Source of the DNA: Reclinomonas americana ATCC 50394
Lineage: Eukaryota > Jakobida > Jakobea > Jakobida
Reading direction: 5' to 3'
Assembly: GCA_048213135.1 (NCBI GenBank)
Contig: PS015009.1
Span: forward strand, 1,984,001 to 2,048,000
Length of the DNA stretch: 64,000 nt
The position numbers and the translations under genes were made by a program. Shown piece after piece: positions 33,796 to 43,525 of this stretch (the first letter of the stretch is position 1; each line of letters opens with the position of its first letter). The notes beneath the pieces are model-generated. The model worked only from the letters and a program-made list of their open reading frames with translations, was not told where the DNA came from and searched no databases.

Positions 33796-34557
33796 ATGAG
33801 TTTGAAAGACAAATTAGACATGCAAAGGCTGCCCAGTCATATTGCCATCATCATGGATGGTAATGGCAGGTGGGCGAAAGAAAAAGGAGAAGACCGCCTT
33901 TTCGGACACCTGCATGGTGTGGAAAGTGTACGCAATATAGTAGAAGGTGCCGCGGAACTGGGCATACAATATCTCACCCTTTATGCTTTCAGTACAGAGA
34001 ACTGGGACCGGCCACAGTACGAGGTTTCAGGCCTTATGGAACTGCTGGTGGATACCATTCACAAGGAAGTACCCACACTGAATAAGAACAATATCAAACT
34101 GCATGTAATAGGCGATGTGGCCATGCTGCCCGACGCCGCCAGGAACGAATTGAATGAAGCGATAGAAGAGACCAGCGTGAACACCGGGCTGAACCTTATA
34201 ATGGCCCTCAGCTACAGCAGCCGCTGGGAAATTGGACATGCTATTAAACAGATTGCCGAAGCCGTGAAAAAAGGCGAACTGGAACCTTCCGGAATTACAC
34301 AGGACACGATCAAAAACTACCTGACTACCAGTGCTTTCCCCGATCCCGAATTGATGATCAGGACCAGCGGCGAATACCGGGTCAGCAATTTCCTGCTGTA
34401 TCAGCTGGCTTATGCGGAACTGCATTTCACCAATACTTTATGGCCCGATTTCAGGAAAGAGAACCTGTATGCGGCCATACTCGATTACCAGAGCCGCGAA
34501 CGTCGGTTCGGTAAAACAGGTGAACAGGTTAAAAAACAGGAAACAACCAACGGATAA
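33796..34557 (+). CDS. uppS: Isoprenyl transferase (undecaprenyl diphosphate synthase)
   Basis: 253 residues from the ATG at 33796. Contains IAIIMDGNGRWAK with the catalytic Asp (D21) and the diphosphate-binding loop, GHLHGVESVRNIV, LYAFSTENWDRP, and the C-terminal LMIRTSGEYRVSNFLLYQLAYAEL. Usual sequence is RTSGE.R.SNFLLWQ. It makes the C55 lipid carrier for peptidoglycan and O-antigen. It is followed directly by bamA. Confidence 0.95.
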   Translation: MSLKDKLDMQRLPSHIAIIMDGNGRWAKEKGEDRLFGHLHGVESVRNIVEGAAELGIQYLTLYAFSTENWDRPQYEVSGLMELLVDTIHKEVPTLNKNNIKLHVIGDVAMLPDAARNELNEAIEETSVNTGLNLIMALSYSSRWEIGHAIKQIAEAVKKGELEPSGITQDTIKNYLTTSAFPDPELMIRTSGEYRVSNFLLYQLAYAELHFTNTLWPDFRKENLYAAILDYQSRERRFGKTGEQVKKQETTNG

Positions 34558-34688
34558 ATGCGGCGGAGTACCCCGTAACCCGGTGAAAATAAAGGCTTAT
34601 AGTGCAGAAAGGAAGCAGGGGAAGGGTACCAGTTTAACAAATAGTTTTAAATAATGGGCTTAATTTGCCGCACGAAAAAAACCAATTG

Positions 34689-37412
34689 ATGCAGAGGATT
34701 TACACCAGGATTTTTTTTATTGCCACCATTCTAATTTGCAGCGAGACCCTTTTGGCGCAAACCGATACCATCCCTGTATCTGTTGATCCTGCTTTACAGG
34801 ACATACTGAATGCAAAATTTCCTAAAGAGTATACCATCGCTGGTATAACCGTTACCGGTACGAAGGCATTCGATCCCAACCTCATCATTTCCATTTCCGG
34901 CCTGGCCGTAGGCGATAAAGTGCAGATACCCGGCACCGATGTTTTTGCGAAAGCCATCACCAAACTGTGGAGGCAAAGCCTGATCGCCGATATCGAAATT
35001 TATTTTACCAAACTGGTGGGCCGTGACCTCTATGTTGAATTTGCAGTAACGGAACGCCCCCGCTTATCCGACTTTAAATTTGTTGGCGTAAGAAAAGGCG
35101 AACGCGATGACCTGGAACCTAAAGTGGCGCTGGTAAAAGACCGCGTACTCACCGAGAACATGCGCCTGAGCGCCGTAGAGGCCATCCGTAAATTTTATTA
35201 TGATAAAGGTTACCGCAATGTGGAGATCAGGATGGTGGAAGAACCGTCCACTACACTCAGCAATGCCGTATCGCTCACCTTCTATATTAACAAAGGCAAC
35301 AAGGTTAAAGTAAGCTCCATCAACTTCAGCGGCAACACCATTGCCGACCAGAAACTGAAAAAGCAGATGAAGGGCACCAAGGAAATGACCAGGTTCACCC
35401 TCTTCCCGCCTAAAGTGAATAACCCTTATGGCGATACTTCCCGCAGGATCACTTTCAAACAATATATTTCTGACGTAGGCTTCCTGTCGCTCACCAAAAC
35501 CCGCGACTACCTGAACCCCTACGCCAGGTTCAGTGGTTTCAGCTCTGCCAAATTCAGCGATAAGAAATACACAGAAGATAAAGAGAAACTGCTCGACTAC
35601 TATAACTCAAAAGGTTTCCGCGACGCCAGGATCGTAAATGATACGGTAATACCCAACGTTAAAAGCAACCTCGATGTATTCATCAAAATGAATGAAGGCC
35701 GCAGGTATTATTTCGGCGATATCGTGTGGAGGGGCAATACCAAGTACAGCGATTCTATCCTTAATACGATCCTTGGCATCAGGAAAGGTGATGTATATAA
35801 CCTGGAACTGCTGAACAAAAGGCTGGGTAAAGAATTGTCTGCCGAAGGCGCCGACGTAAGCAGCCTTTATATGGACGATGGTTACCTGTTCTTCAGGGTT
35901 GACCCGGTGGAAACCGCCGTATATAATGACACCATTGATTTCGAGATCAGGATGACCGAAGGCCTGCAGGCTGTTTATGGCAACATCACCATCTCGGGTA
36001 ATGATAAAACAAAGGACTATGTGATCCGCCGCGAACTGAGGACCATACCCGGTGAAAAGTTCAGCCGTTCGGATATCATCCGTACACAGCGTGAACTGGG
36101 CCAGCTGGGCTTTATTGATGCGGAAAAGATCGTACCCAATGTAGTACCTAATGCAGAGAACGGAACTGTGGATATTAACTGGGCCATTGAAGAAAAATCT
36201 GCCGATCAGCTCGAGCTGTCTGCCGGCTTTGGTGGCGGTATCGGTCTTACCGGTACACTGGGTGTAACCTTCAACAACTTCTCTATTAAGAATATTACCA
36301 AACGTTCTACCTGGGATCCGCTGCCTTCGGGCGATGGTCAAAGGCTGAGCGCCAGGATACAATCCAATGGTAAGGCCTTCCGTTCTTATAACTTCTCCTT
36401 CACCGAACCATGGCTGGGAGGTAAGAAAAGGAACTCTTTCACCATCGGCTATTCAAATACAAAATATGCCAACGCTTATGATGCTTACGGAAGCTATTGC
36501 CGCTCCTGCGGTGATACCTCGTACGTGAAAACAAGCAACTTCAATATTTCACTGGGTAAACAATTGAAATGGCCTGATGACTATTTCAACCTGATCTACT
36601 CCCTCAGTTTCCAGCGTTACAAACTGGTAAACTATCCCGGTATTTTCAGCGGACTGAAAAATGGTACGTCTACCAACATCAGTCTGAAGATAGCCCTGGT
36701 ACGTAACTCAGCCGGTCCCAACCCCATCTTCCCGACAAGCGGTTCCAACTTCGACCTGAGCGGACAGTTTACATTGCCGTACTCAGCGCTGGGTATTACA
36801 TCGGGTGCCGACAACCAGTACAAACTGCCTGAGTTCCACAAATGGCGCTTTAACGGTGAGTGGTATACTCCTATCGGCAGGGCCAGGGGAGCAGAGAAGA
36901 ACAAACAGTTCATCCTGAAGATCGCGGCTAAATACGGCTTCATCGGTAAATACAATAAAGATCTCCAGGTTTCACCGTTTGAACGCTTCCAGCTGGGTGA
37001 TGCCGGTTTGAGCAACAACTTCGCATTGCTGGGTTATGATATCATCGCTCACCGCGGTTATCCCGTGTATGAGAGCTCTAACCCCAAAGTGAATCCTGAA
37101 GACATTACACCAAGCCAGTTCTTTACCATATTCAATAAGTACACCGCTGAATTGCGTTATCCGTTCAGCACCAGTGCCAGCAGCACCATTTATGGTCTCG
37201 CTTTCTTCGAAGCCGCAAATGGCTGGTACAGTTTCAAGGATTACAATCCATTCAAACTGCGTCGTTCTGCCGGTGTGGGCCTGCGTTTCTTCCTGCCCAT
37301 GTTCGGTCTGCTTGGATTTGACTATGGTATAGGATTTGACAGGTACAACTCTACCAGCGGATTAAAAGGCGCTGCCAAGTTTACCTTCATGCTTGGACAA
37401 GAACCGCAGTAA
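34689..37412 (+). CDS. bamA: Outer-membrane protein assembly factor BamA
   Basis: 907 residues from the ATG at 34689. Signal peptide (RIFFIATILICSETLLAQ), then five POTRA-type repeats to about residue 500 (YTIAGITVTGTKAFDPNLIISISGL; VKVSSINFSGNTIADQKLKKQM; QAVYGNITISGNDKTKDYVIRREL among them). The barrel follows, with SFTEPWLGGKKRNSFTIGYSNTKY and the C-terminal FFLPMFGLLGFDYGIGFD. BamA inserts beta-barrels in the outer membrane. Longer than in E. coli (about 810), as usual in Bacteroidota. Confidence 0.95.
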   Translation: MQRIYTRIFFIATILICSETLLAQTDTIPVSVDPALQDILNAKFPKEYTIAGITVTGTKAFDPNLIISISGLAVGDKVQIPGTDVFAKAITKLWRQSLIADIEIYFTKLVGRDLYVEFAVTERPRLSDFKFVGVRKGERDDLEPKVALVKDRVLTENMRLSAVEAIRKFYYDKGYRNVEIRMVEEPSTTLSNAVSLTFYINKGNKVKVSSINFSGNTIADQKLKKQMKGTKEMTRFTLFPPKVNNPYGDTSRRITFKQYISDVGFLSLTKTRDYLNPYARFSGFSSAKFSDKKYTEDKEKLLDYYNSKGFRDARIVNDTVIPNVKSNLDVFIKMNEGRRYYFGDIVWRGNTKYSDSILNTILGIRKGDVYNLELLNKRLGKELSAEGADVSSLYMDDGYLFFRVDPVETAVYNDTIDFEIRMTEGLQAVYGNITISGNDKTKDYVIRRELRTIPGEKFSRSDIIRTQRELGQLGFIDAEKIVPNVVPNAENGTVDINWAIEEKSADQLELSAGFGGGIGLTGTLGVTFNNFSIKNITKRSTWDPLPSGDGQRLSARIQSNGKAFRSYNFSFTEPWLGGKKRNSFTIGYSNTKYANAYDAYGSYCRSCGDTSYVKTSNFNISLGKQLKWPDDYFNLIYSLSFQRYKLVNYPGIFSGLKNGTSTNISLKIALVRNSAGPNPIFPTSGSNFDLSGQFTLPYSALGITSGADNQYKLPEFHKWRFNGEWYTPIGRARGAEKNKQFILKIAAKYGFIGKYNKDLQVSPFERFQLGDAGLSNNFALLGYDIIAHRGYPVYESSNPKVNPEDITPSQFFTIFNKYTAELRYPFSTSASSTIYGLAFFEAANGWYSFKDYNPFKLRRSAGVGLRFFLPMFGLLGFDYGIGFDRYNSTSGLKGAAKFTFMLGQEPQ

Positions 37413-37451
37413 CAGTTGACCGTTAATTCGTTTATTTGTAAAAAAATAACT

Positions 37452-37973
37452 ATGACAACAACAGCAAAACGCCTGCTCATTGTATTCGGACTTATCCTGT
37501 CGGTAGCCGCCGGCCAGGCACAACGTTATGCCGTGATCGATTCCAAATACATACTGGAAAAGATGCCTGAGTATAAAGACGCACAGAAAAAGCTGGATAT
37601 GTTCAGCGAACAGTGGCAGCAGGAAATTGACCAGAAAGAGACCGCGGTGAACAAGATGGTCAAAGATTATGAGGCTGAACAGGTTATGCTGAGCGATGCC
37701 CTGAAGAAAAAAAGAGAGGACGAACTGTACAATAAAGAGAAAGAACTCCGTGACCTGCAGAAAAAGCGTTTCGGGTTCGAAGGCGACCTGTTTAAAAAAA
37801 GGCAGGAATTGATTAAACCCATACAGGACAAGGTATACAACGCCGTGCAAAAGCTGGCGGTTGAAAAACAATATGATTTTATCCTCGATAAAAGTGAGGG
37901 AATTACCGTTATCTTTGCCGACCCCAAACTGGACAGGAGTGAAGATGTGCTGAGGAACCTGGGTGTTAAATAA
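37452..37973 (+). CDS. OmpH/Skp-family periplasmic chaperone, copy 1
   Basis: 173 residues from the ATG at 37452, which gives a signal peptide (RLLIVFGLILSVAAGQAQ). Then RYAVIDSKYILEKMPEYKDAQKKLD and a long charged coiled coil to about residue 125 before the closing strands (YDFILDKSEGITVIFADPKLD). Skp-like trimers hold unfolded outer-membrane proteins for BamA. Begins 39 bp after bamA. Confidence 0.92.
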   Translation: MTTTAKRLLIVFGLILSVAAGQAQRYAVIDSKYILEKMPEYKDAQKKLDMFSEQWQQEIDQKETAVNKMVKDYEAEQVMLSDALKKKREDELYNKEKELRDLQKKRFGFEGDLFKKRQELIKPIQDKVYNAVQKLAVEKQYDFILDKSEGITVIFADPKLDRSEDVLRNLGVK

Positions 37974-38052
37974 TTTGTAAATAAACGGCTGTCACGCAGC
38001 TAAAACCATAAAAAACCAAACTTAGTAAATCAAGAAAACCTAAAAAAAGACA

Positions 38053-38613
38053 ATGAAAAAATTAATTGTAGCTGCAGGCATTTTGGCGGTAGCGATTTTC
38101 GGTTCTAACAGCGCTTCGGCCCAGGCTAAAATCGGTTATATCGATACGGATGTACTGATCAGCGTTATGCCGGAAGCTATTAAAGTGGATGCAGAGCTTA
38201 AAGAGTACCAGAAGTCTCTGATCCAGCAAGGCCAGGACCTGCAAAAAGAAGCTGATGAAAAAGCAGCCGCTTTTGTAAAGGACTCTGGCAGCCTTTCTCC
38301 TCAAATGAAAGAGATCAAAAGGGGCGATATTGTGAAACTGTACCAAAGGTTACAGAATTACGAATCAGAAATGCAGGAAAATACCAGCCAGTATGCTCAG
38401 CAAAAAATCACGCCTATCCGCACCAAAGCTTTTGAAGCCATCAAAACAGTAGCTAAAGAAAAAGGATATGCTTACGTACTCGACGCTTCTACCAATGTAC
38501 TGCTCGTTAGCCCTCCGGGCGATGACCTGCTGCCAGCGGTAAAACTGAAACTGGGTATCAAAGACGAACCGGCCAAACCGGCCACTCCGGCAACAAAACC
38601 CGCAGGTAACTAA
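38053..38613 (+). CDS. OmpH/Skp-family periplasmic chaperone, copy 2
   Basis: 186 residues. Signal peptide ends at SASAQA. Body: KIGYIDTDVLISVMPEAIKVDAELKEY, coiled coil, and YAYVLDASTNVLLVSPPGDDL. It has a Pro/Ala-rich tail (PAKPATPATKPAGN) that copy 1 lacks. A second paralog after bamA is the usual Bacteroidota arrangement. A terminator follows. Confidence 0.93.
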   Translation: MKKLIVAAGILAVAIFGSNSASAQAKIGYIDTDVLISVMPEAIKVDAELKEYQKSLIQQGQDLQKEADEKAAAFVKDSGSLSPQMKEIKRGDIVKLYQRLQNYESEMQENTSQYAQQKITPIRTKAFEAIKTVAKEKGYAYVLDASTNVLLVSPPGDDLLPAVKLKLGIKDEPAKPATPATKPAGN

Positions 38614-38636
38614 GACGCCTGTAAATTTATAATAAG

Positions 38637-38674
38637 CAAAGCCTTTCGGTGTACCGGGAGGCTTTGTTATTTTT
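38637..38674 (+). terminator. Terminator after the second ompH
   Basis: CAAAGCC / GGCTTTG with an inner TTTCGG / CCGGGA continuation and T-rich sequence after. The tail overlaps the murI -7 box. Confidence 0.82.
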
Positions 38675-38675
38675 G
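38668..38675 (+). promoter_or_regulatory. murI -7 box next to the start codon
   Basis: TATTTTTG fits TAnnTTTG and ends 4 bp before the ATG at 38680. Confidence 0.5.
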
Positions 38676-38679
38676 ACAT

Positions 38680-39522
38680 ATGAAGCAACAGCCTATCGGG
38701 GTATTCGACAGCGGTTATGGTGGCCTTACGGTATTGAAAGAGATCGTCGGGCGCCTGCCGCAATACGATTACCTGTACCTGGGCGATAATGCCCGTTCGC
38801 CCTACGGCCCCCGCAGTTTTGAAACGGTATACGAGTATACCCTGCAATGCGTGAAGTGGCTGTTTGCCCAAGGCTGCCCGCTGGTGGTGCTGGCCTGCAA
38901 TACGGCATCGGCCAAAGCCCTGCGCAGCATACAGCAGAAAGATCTGCCGCTTATTGACCCCGAAAAGCGGGTGCTGGGCGTTATCCGCCCTACCGCTGAA
39001 GTCATCGGCAACTACAGCCTCAGTGGCGAACTGGGCGTACTGGCAACAGCAGGAACGGTATTTTCGGGTTCCTATCTCCTGGAAATAGAGAAATTTTTCC
39101 CCGAAGCCCGTGTTTTCCAGGAAGCCTGCCCCATGTGGGTACCGCTGGTGGAGAATAACGAATACCAGTCGGAGGGCGCCGATTATTTCATTAAAAAGCA
39201 TATTAACCACCTGCTGGGACAATCGGAGGGAATTGACACGCTGTTGCTGGCCTGTACCCACTACCCGCTGCTGCTGGACAAGATCAGGGCCGTTGTTCCT
39301 GAAGGGATCACCATCCTGTCGCAGGGAGAGATCGTAGCCGCCAGCCTGGAGGATTATCTGGTACGCCATCCCGAAATTGCCGGCAAGTGCAGCACGGGGG
39401 GGCAATACCGGTTCTATACCACCGATTCAACGGAAGATTTTGACAACCATGCCACCGTTTTCTTCGGTAAAGCCGTGTCATCCAGCCATTTGGACCTGGA
39501 ACTGGAAAAAAACAACCTTTAA
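38680..39522 (+). CDS. murI: Glutamate racemase
   Basis: 280 residues. GVFDSGYGGLTVLKEI at the start, LYLGDNARSPYGPRS, and the two catalytic cysteines in VLACNTASAKAL and LLACTHYPLLLD. Makes D-glutamate for peptidoglycan. Completes the envelope cluster after bamA/ompH but appears to have its own promoter. Confidence 0.96.
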   Translation: MKQQPIGVFDSGYGGLTVLKEIVGRLPQYDYLYLGDNARSPYGPRSFETVYEYTLQCVKWLFAQGCPLVVLACNTASAKALRSIQQKDLPLIDPEKRVLGVIRPTAEVIGNYSLSGELGVLATAGTVFSGSYLLEIEKFFPEARVFQEACPMWVPLVENNEYQSEGADYFIKKHINHLLGQSEGIDTLLLACTHYPLLLDKIRAVVPEGITILSQGEIVAASLEDYLVRHPEIAGKCSTGGQYRFYTTDSTEDFDNHATVFFGKAVSSSHLDLELEKNNL

Positions 39523-39637
39523 CCCGTACTTACTGTACAATTTTCCCTACCTTTGCCGTCCTTTCAAAACCAACGGGGATGGTGCCCTGGTGGAAGTTTT
39601 TAGAAAAATAATTTTGTAAAAGGAAAAAATTACAACA

Positions 39638-39805
39638 ATGCCAGGTAAAAAAAGAACCTATCAGCCCCATAAACGCCGCAGGAAATCTGTACACGGATTC
39701 CGTCAGCGTATGCAAACTGCCAACGGCCGTAAAGTGCTGGCCAGCCGCAGGAGGAAAGGACGTCATAAACTGACTGTTTCCAGCGAACACGGGAGCAAAA
39801 AATAG
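39638..39805 (+). CDS. rpmH: 50S ribosomal protein L34
   Basis: A 55-residue, very basic protein. It starts [20 protein letters not shown] and ends [12 protein letters not shown], the classic L34 pattern; the core [19 protein letters not shown] is typical. It precedes rnpA as in most bacteria. Confidence 0.97.
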   Translation: MPGKKRTYQPHKRRRKSVHGFRQRMQTANGRKVLASRRRKGRHKLTVSSEHGSKK

Positions 39806-39845
39806 ATAAAGATGACCCCTTCAACGGGGAATTCAAGATATACAG

Positions 39846-39870
39846 GTCCTGCCATGCGCAGGACTTTTTT
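39846..39870 (+). terminator. Terminator between rpmH and rnpA
   Basis: GTCCTGC / GCAGGAC 7-bp stem with a 5-base loop, then six T residues. It likely reduces, rather than abolishes, readthrough to rnpA. Confidence 0.8.
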
Positions 39871-39877
39871 ATTTTTG
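39870..39877 (+). promoter_or_regulatory. Possible rnpA -7 box
   Basis: TATTTTTG fits the consensus and ends 4 bp before the TTG start, but overlaps the terminator T tract, so it may be chance. Confidence 0.35.
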
Positions 39878-39881
39878 TGTA

Positions 39882-40292
39882 TTGAACGAACAGCCACGAT
39901 ACCGGTTAGGCGCCACAGACCGCTTAAAAAGCCGCAAGCGCATTGAACAGCTCTTCAGGGAAGGGAAAGCCTTCTCGCATTTCCCTTTCAGGGTCGTATA
40001 TCGTAAAGAAGCCGGTAACGACAGCAACCGCCTGCAGGCAGGGTTTACGGTAAGTACCCGGTTCTTTAAGAAATCGGTCGACAGGAACCGTATCCGTCGA
40101 CAGATGCGGGAAGCCTACCGTTTGCAAAAACATTCCCTGTATGAAGATCTGGGCAGCACCGGTCAGCGGTTGCTCGTGTTCTTTATTTATACCGGTAATG
40201 ATATGCCGGAATATAAAGACATTGTTGCTAAAACAGGAACGGCCCTCAAACGGCTTCAAAAGATAATACATGAAACTGGCTCACCTGCTTAG
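39882..40292 (+). CDS. rnpA: Ribonuclease P protein component
   Basis: 136 residues with a TTG start; no in-frame ATG exists upstream before the terminator. The N-terminal [23 protein letters not shown], the basic RNR motif in [20 protein letters not shown], and LVFFIYTG match RnpA. It processes tRNA 5' ends with the RNase P RNA. It overlaps yidD by 23 bp. Confidence 0.94.
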   Translation: MNEQPRYRLGATDRLKSRKRIEQLFREGKAFSHFPFRVVYRKEAGNDSNRLQAGFTVSTRFFKKSVDRNRIRRQMREAYRLQKHSLYEDLGSTGQRLLVFFIYTGNDMPEYKDIVAKTGTALKRLQKIIHETGSPA

Positions 40293-40497
40293 TCTGCCTT
40301 TCATCGGGCTCATACGCCTGTACCAGCTCATCATTTCACCCTGGCTGGGCAGCAAGTGCCGTTATACGCCTACCTGTTCGCAGTATGGCATTGAGGCGTT
40401 TAAAAAATATGGTCCCATCAAAGGCTTCTGGCTCACACTCAAACGCGTGGGGCGCTGCCATCCCTGGGGCGGGCACGGACATGACCCCGTTCCCTAA
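40270..40497 (+). CDS. yidD: Membrane protein insertion efficiency factor YidD
   Basis: 75 residues: [35 protein letters not shown] then [24 protein letters not shown], the complete YidD signature including three conserved cysteines. Supports YidC-dependent insertion. yidC itself does not follow. Confidence 0.96.
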   Translation: MKLAHLLSLPFIGLIRLYQLIISPWLGSKCRYTPTCSQYGIEAFKKYGPIKGFWLTLKRVGRCHPWGGHGHDPVP

Positions 40498-40500
40498 TCA

Positions 40501-40524
40501 AATACGAATCAGGAATTACGAATG
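40501..40524. repeat. ATTACGAAT intergenic repeat, copy 3
   Basis: AATACGAATCAGGAATTACGAATG, two units of the same repeat seen near 16490 and 19260. Confidence 0.6.
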
Positions 40525-40557
40525 ATGGGTATGAATAAGAGGAGATTTTAACTTAAT

Positions 40558-40590
40558 AAAAAAGCCCCAACACCTTGTCGGGGCTTTTTA
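40558..40590. terminator. Bidirectional terminator between yidD and superoxide dismutase
   Basis: AAAAAGCCCC / GGGGCTTTTT, 10-bp stem with A tract before and T tract after, serving both convergent genes. Confidence 0.9.
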
Positions 40591-40609
40591 GTTTTATGCT
40601 GAAGTCGGT

Positions 40610-41212
40610 TTATGCGGCTTCAAAACGTTCTGCTACTTTGGCCCAGTTCACCACGTTCCAGAAAGCATTGAGGTAGTCGGGACGTTTGTTCTGGTATTTC
40701 AGGTAGTAAGCGTGTTCCCATACGTCGCAGCCCAGGATGGGTGTGCCTTTTACTTCAGCCACATCCATCAGCGGGTTATCCTGGTTAGGGGTTGACGATA
40801 CTTCCAGTTTGCCGTCTTTTACGATCAGCCATGCCCAGCCACTGCCGAAACGGGTGGTACCGGCTGTGTTGAACTTTTCTTTGAATGCGTCGAAAGAACC
40901 GAATGCCGCGTTGATGGCGTCGGCCAGTTTACCTGAAGGAGCACCACCGGCATTAGGCGCCAGGCTTTCCCAGAAGAAACTGTGGTTCCAGTGGCCACCG
41001 CCATTGTTGCGTACCGCCGGGCTGATGCTGCCCGCGGAAGCTACCAGCTGCCCGATCGTTTTACTTTCGTTATCCGTTCCGGCAATCGCTTTGTTCAGGT
41101 TATCTACATAAGCCTGGTGGTGTTTGCCATGGTGTATCTGCATGGTGGTGGTGTCGATATGTGGCTCTAAAGCATCATGCGCATAGGGAAGAGCCGGTAA
41201 AGTGAATGCCAT
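40610..41212 (-). CDS. Superoxide dismutase, Fe/Mn family
   Basis: 200 residues from the ATG ending at 41212; the open frame extends 47 residues upstream but the family starts at [18 protein letters not shown]. Metal ligands are visible: H in [10 protein letters not shown] in [11 protein letters not shown], and D/H in [15 protein letters not shown]. Cytosolic detoxification of superoxide. Fe, Mn or either could be used. Confidence 0.95.
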   Translation of the reverse strand: MAFTLPALPYAHDALEPHIDTTTMQIHHGKHHQAYVDNLNKAIAGTDNESKTIGQLVASAGSISPAVRNNGGGHWNHSFFWESLAPNAGGAPSGKLADAINAAFGSFDAFKEKFNTAGTTRFGSGWAWLIVKDGKLEVSSTPNQDNPLMDVAEVKGTPILGCDVWEHAYYLKYQNKRPDYLNAFWNVVNWAKVAERFEAA

Positions 41213-41293
41213 AGTATTTGATTTTATTTTATGAAATCGTTGTGAAATGAATGTCTGCGAATTTACGTTATCTATTTCCTTTTTCCCGGTAAA

Positions 41294-41662
41294 ATGAAAC
41301 AAATCCTGTTCCTCTTTTTTACGTTTTGCGGAATTTGTAAGTTGCCTGCACAACCTGCGGCACCTGGTATATTGACCGATAGCGGAACAAAGAAGGCAGC
41401 GCCACCATTGCCCAAAATATCCGTACGCCTTTCTCCTAACCCGGTAAAGAATAAACTCAGCATAGAGCTGGAGGGGTTTAACCCGGGAACCGTACGGCTG
41501 CAGTTATTTGACTGGAAAGGGGTATTGCGCCGCGATGAAACAAGGCGGCTTTTTGATGGCCGCGACCTGGTTACGATGATGTTCTCCCTTCCGCCGGGGA
41601 TATATTTCCTCATCATCAGCCAGGAGGGGCGATCTTATAAAAGAAAAGTAGTCGTCAGCTGA
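41294..41662 (+). CDS. Small secreted protein with T9SS sorting domain
   Basis: 122 residues. Signal peptide ([19 protein letters not shown]), a 20-residue linker, then a type A sorting domain ([19 protein letters not shown] ... [23 protein letters not shown]). There is no cargo domain: the mature protein is almost only the sorting domain. It may be a decayed or minimal T9SS substrate. Its stop abuts that of tadA. Confidence 0.8.
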   Translation: MKQILFLFFTFCGICKLPAQPAAPGILTDSGTKKAAPPLPKISVRLSPNPVKNKLSIELEGFNPGTVRLQLFDWKGVLRRDETRRLFDGRDLVTMMFSLPPGIYFLIISQEGRSYKRKVVVS

Positions 41663-42106
41663 TCATCGCCGGGCTTTGAAGAAATCCTTCATCAGCCTGG
41701 CACACTCTTCTTTCAGCACGCCGCCTGTAATGGTGGTTTTGGGATGATAAGGATTATTGGCACCACAGCTCTTCCGGTAACCATTCTTCTCATCTTCCGT
41801 ACCATATACTACCCGGCCGATCTTACTCCAGTACAGGGCGCCGGCACACATCAGGCAGGTTTCAACCGTTACAAACAACGTGGCATCGGGCAGGTACTTG
41901 CTGCCGAGATAATTGAAGGCGGTGGTAAGGGCGAGTATCTCCGCATGAGCGGTACTGTCGTTCAGCAGCTCCACCTGGTTATGCGCCCGGGCAATGATCC
42001 TGTCATCCATTACGATGATGGCGCCAACGGGCACTTCGCCTGCGTCATAGGCTTTACGGGCCTCCTGCAATGCCTGTTGCATATACTGCTCGTCTGTGGT
42101 GGTCAT
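41663..42106 (-). CDS. tadA: tRNA-specific adenosine deaminase
   Basis: 147 residues from the ATG ending at 42106. Zinc deaminase core: DSTAHAEILAL (H, E) and TLFVTVETCLMCAGALYWSKI (PCxxC-like variant, here ETCLMCAGA). Expected to turn A34 of tRNA-Arg into inosine; a guanine or cytosine deaminase is less likely. The frame extends upstream to 42205 without conservation. Confidence 0.88.
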   Translation of the reverse strand: MTTTDEQYMQQALQEARKAYDAGEVPVGAIIVMDDRIIARAHNQVELLNDSTAHAEILALTTAFNYLGSKYLPDATLFVTVETCLMCAGALYWSKIGRVVYGTEDEKNGYRKSCGANNPYHPKTTITGGVLKEECARLMKDFFKARR

Positions 42107-42149
42107 ATTCAGGTTGAATGCTATAACTTGTGAGACAAAAGTAACGCTA

Positions 42150-43524
42150 ATGCCCGATTTAAACCGCCTGGCCAGCATGCGCCGCTTCTTCGACAGCGGC
42201 GCCACCCGCAGCCGGGATTTCCGGAAGGAACAGCTTAAAAAACTGCAGGCTGCGGTACAACAGGCAGAACTGCCGCTGCAGCAGGCATTGTATGCCGATC
42301 TGAAAAAAAAATCCTGAAGAAAGCTGGATCACGGAAACGGGGTTCCTGCTGAACGAGATACGCGACCAGTTGAAACACCTGCGCAACAGGATGAGCGCGG
42401 AGACGGTATCTACCAACCTGCTCAATATTCCATCTCAAAGTTATATAGTACCAGAACCGCTGGGTGTAGTACTGATTATTGCCCCGTGGAATTATCCTTT
42501 GCAGTTGCTCTTTACCCCGCTGGCCGGTGCCATCGCCGCCGGGAACTGCGTGGTGCTGAAAGCCTCCGAATTTGCTCCCGCTACAGCTTCGGTAATGAAG
42601 AAACTGGTTGAAGACAACTTTCCTCCTGAATATATTTCTTTTACCGATGAGGATGGCGCCACAGTCATACCCGCCATGATGAATGGTTTCCGGTTTGATC
42701 ATGTTTTTTATACCGGCAGTACGGCGGTTGGAAAGGTTATTTATAAAATGGCGGCAGAACAACTGGTGCCGGTAACGCTGGAATTAGGTGGTAAAAGCCC
42801 CTGCGTGGTGGAAGCCGATGCCAACATAACGGTGGCGGCTAAACGTATTGCTATGGCTAAGTTCTCCAATGCCGGTCAAATGTGTATTGCGCCGGATTAT
42901 GTGCTGGTACACCGTTCCAAAAAGGCGGAACTGGTAACGGAACTCGGCAAGGCCCTTCGCCGGTTTTTTGGAGAAGACGCATCAAAGAGTGATGAATATG
43001 GGAAGATCATCAACGCGAAACAGTTTGACCGTTTGTCGGCCTGCCTGGATGGACAACAACTGCTCATGGGCGGCCAGCTGAATAAAGAACAATTATACAT
43101 TGAACCCACACTGGTGGATGAACCGGCACCGGGTACAGCATTGATGGAAGAAGAAATATTCGGGCCACTGCTGCCGGTTGTTGGGTTTGATACCGCGGAC
43201 GAGGCCAAAACCATTATTGCCCGGCACCCCAATCCGCTGGCGATGTATATATTCACCGGCAGTAAGAAAAAAGCGGAGCAATGGCTGGCTGATGTGCCGT
43301 TCGGCGGCGGTTGCATCAACAATACAGCCTTACATTTTACCAATCATAACCTGCCTTTTGGTGGGCGGGGTTTTAGTGGTACGGGACAGTATCATGGAAA
43401 ATTTTCTTTTGATACTTTCAGTCATAAAAAGGCTGTACTCAAATCGCCTAATTGGTTTGATCCCGCTATTAAGTACCCGCCGTTTAAAGGGAAGTTGAGA
43501 TTGTTGAAATGGCTGACGAGGTAA
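42150..43524 (+). pseudogene. Aldehyde dehydrogenase (ALDH3-like), frameshifted
   Basis: The N-terminal part (from the ATG at 42150) reads MPDLNRLASMRRFFDSG and stops at 42315-42317 just after a run of nine A (42303-42311). The rest continues one base on, in the frame that starts NPEESWITETGFLLNEI and runs to 43524. Losing one A rejoins them exactly. The second part has everything else: IIAPWNYPLQLLFTPL, ELGGKSP with the catalytic Glu, and NAGQMCIAPD with the catalytic Cys. So it is a recent frameshift, a sequencing error in the homopolymer, or a gene rescued by slippage. Confidence 0.88.
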
Positions 43525-43525
43525 T

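Noticed and set aside
42370-43524. A complete short aldehyde dehydrogenase starting at TTG 42370
   Set aside because: Conserved sequence continues upstream in the same frame to the A9 tract, so 42370 is internal.
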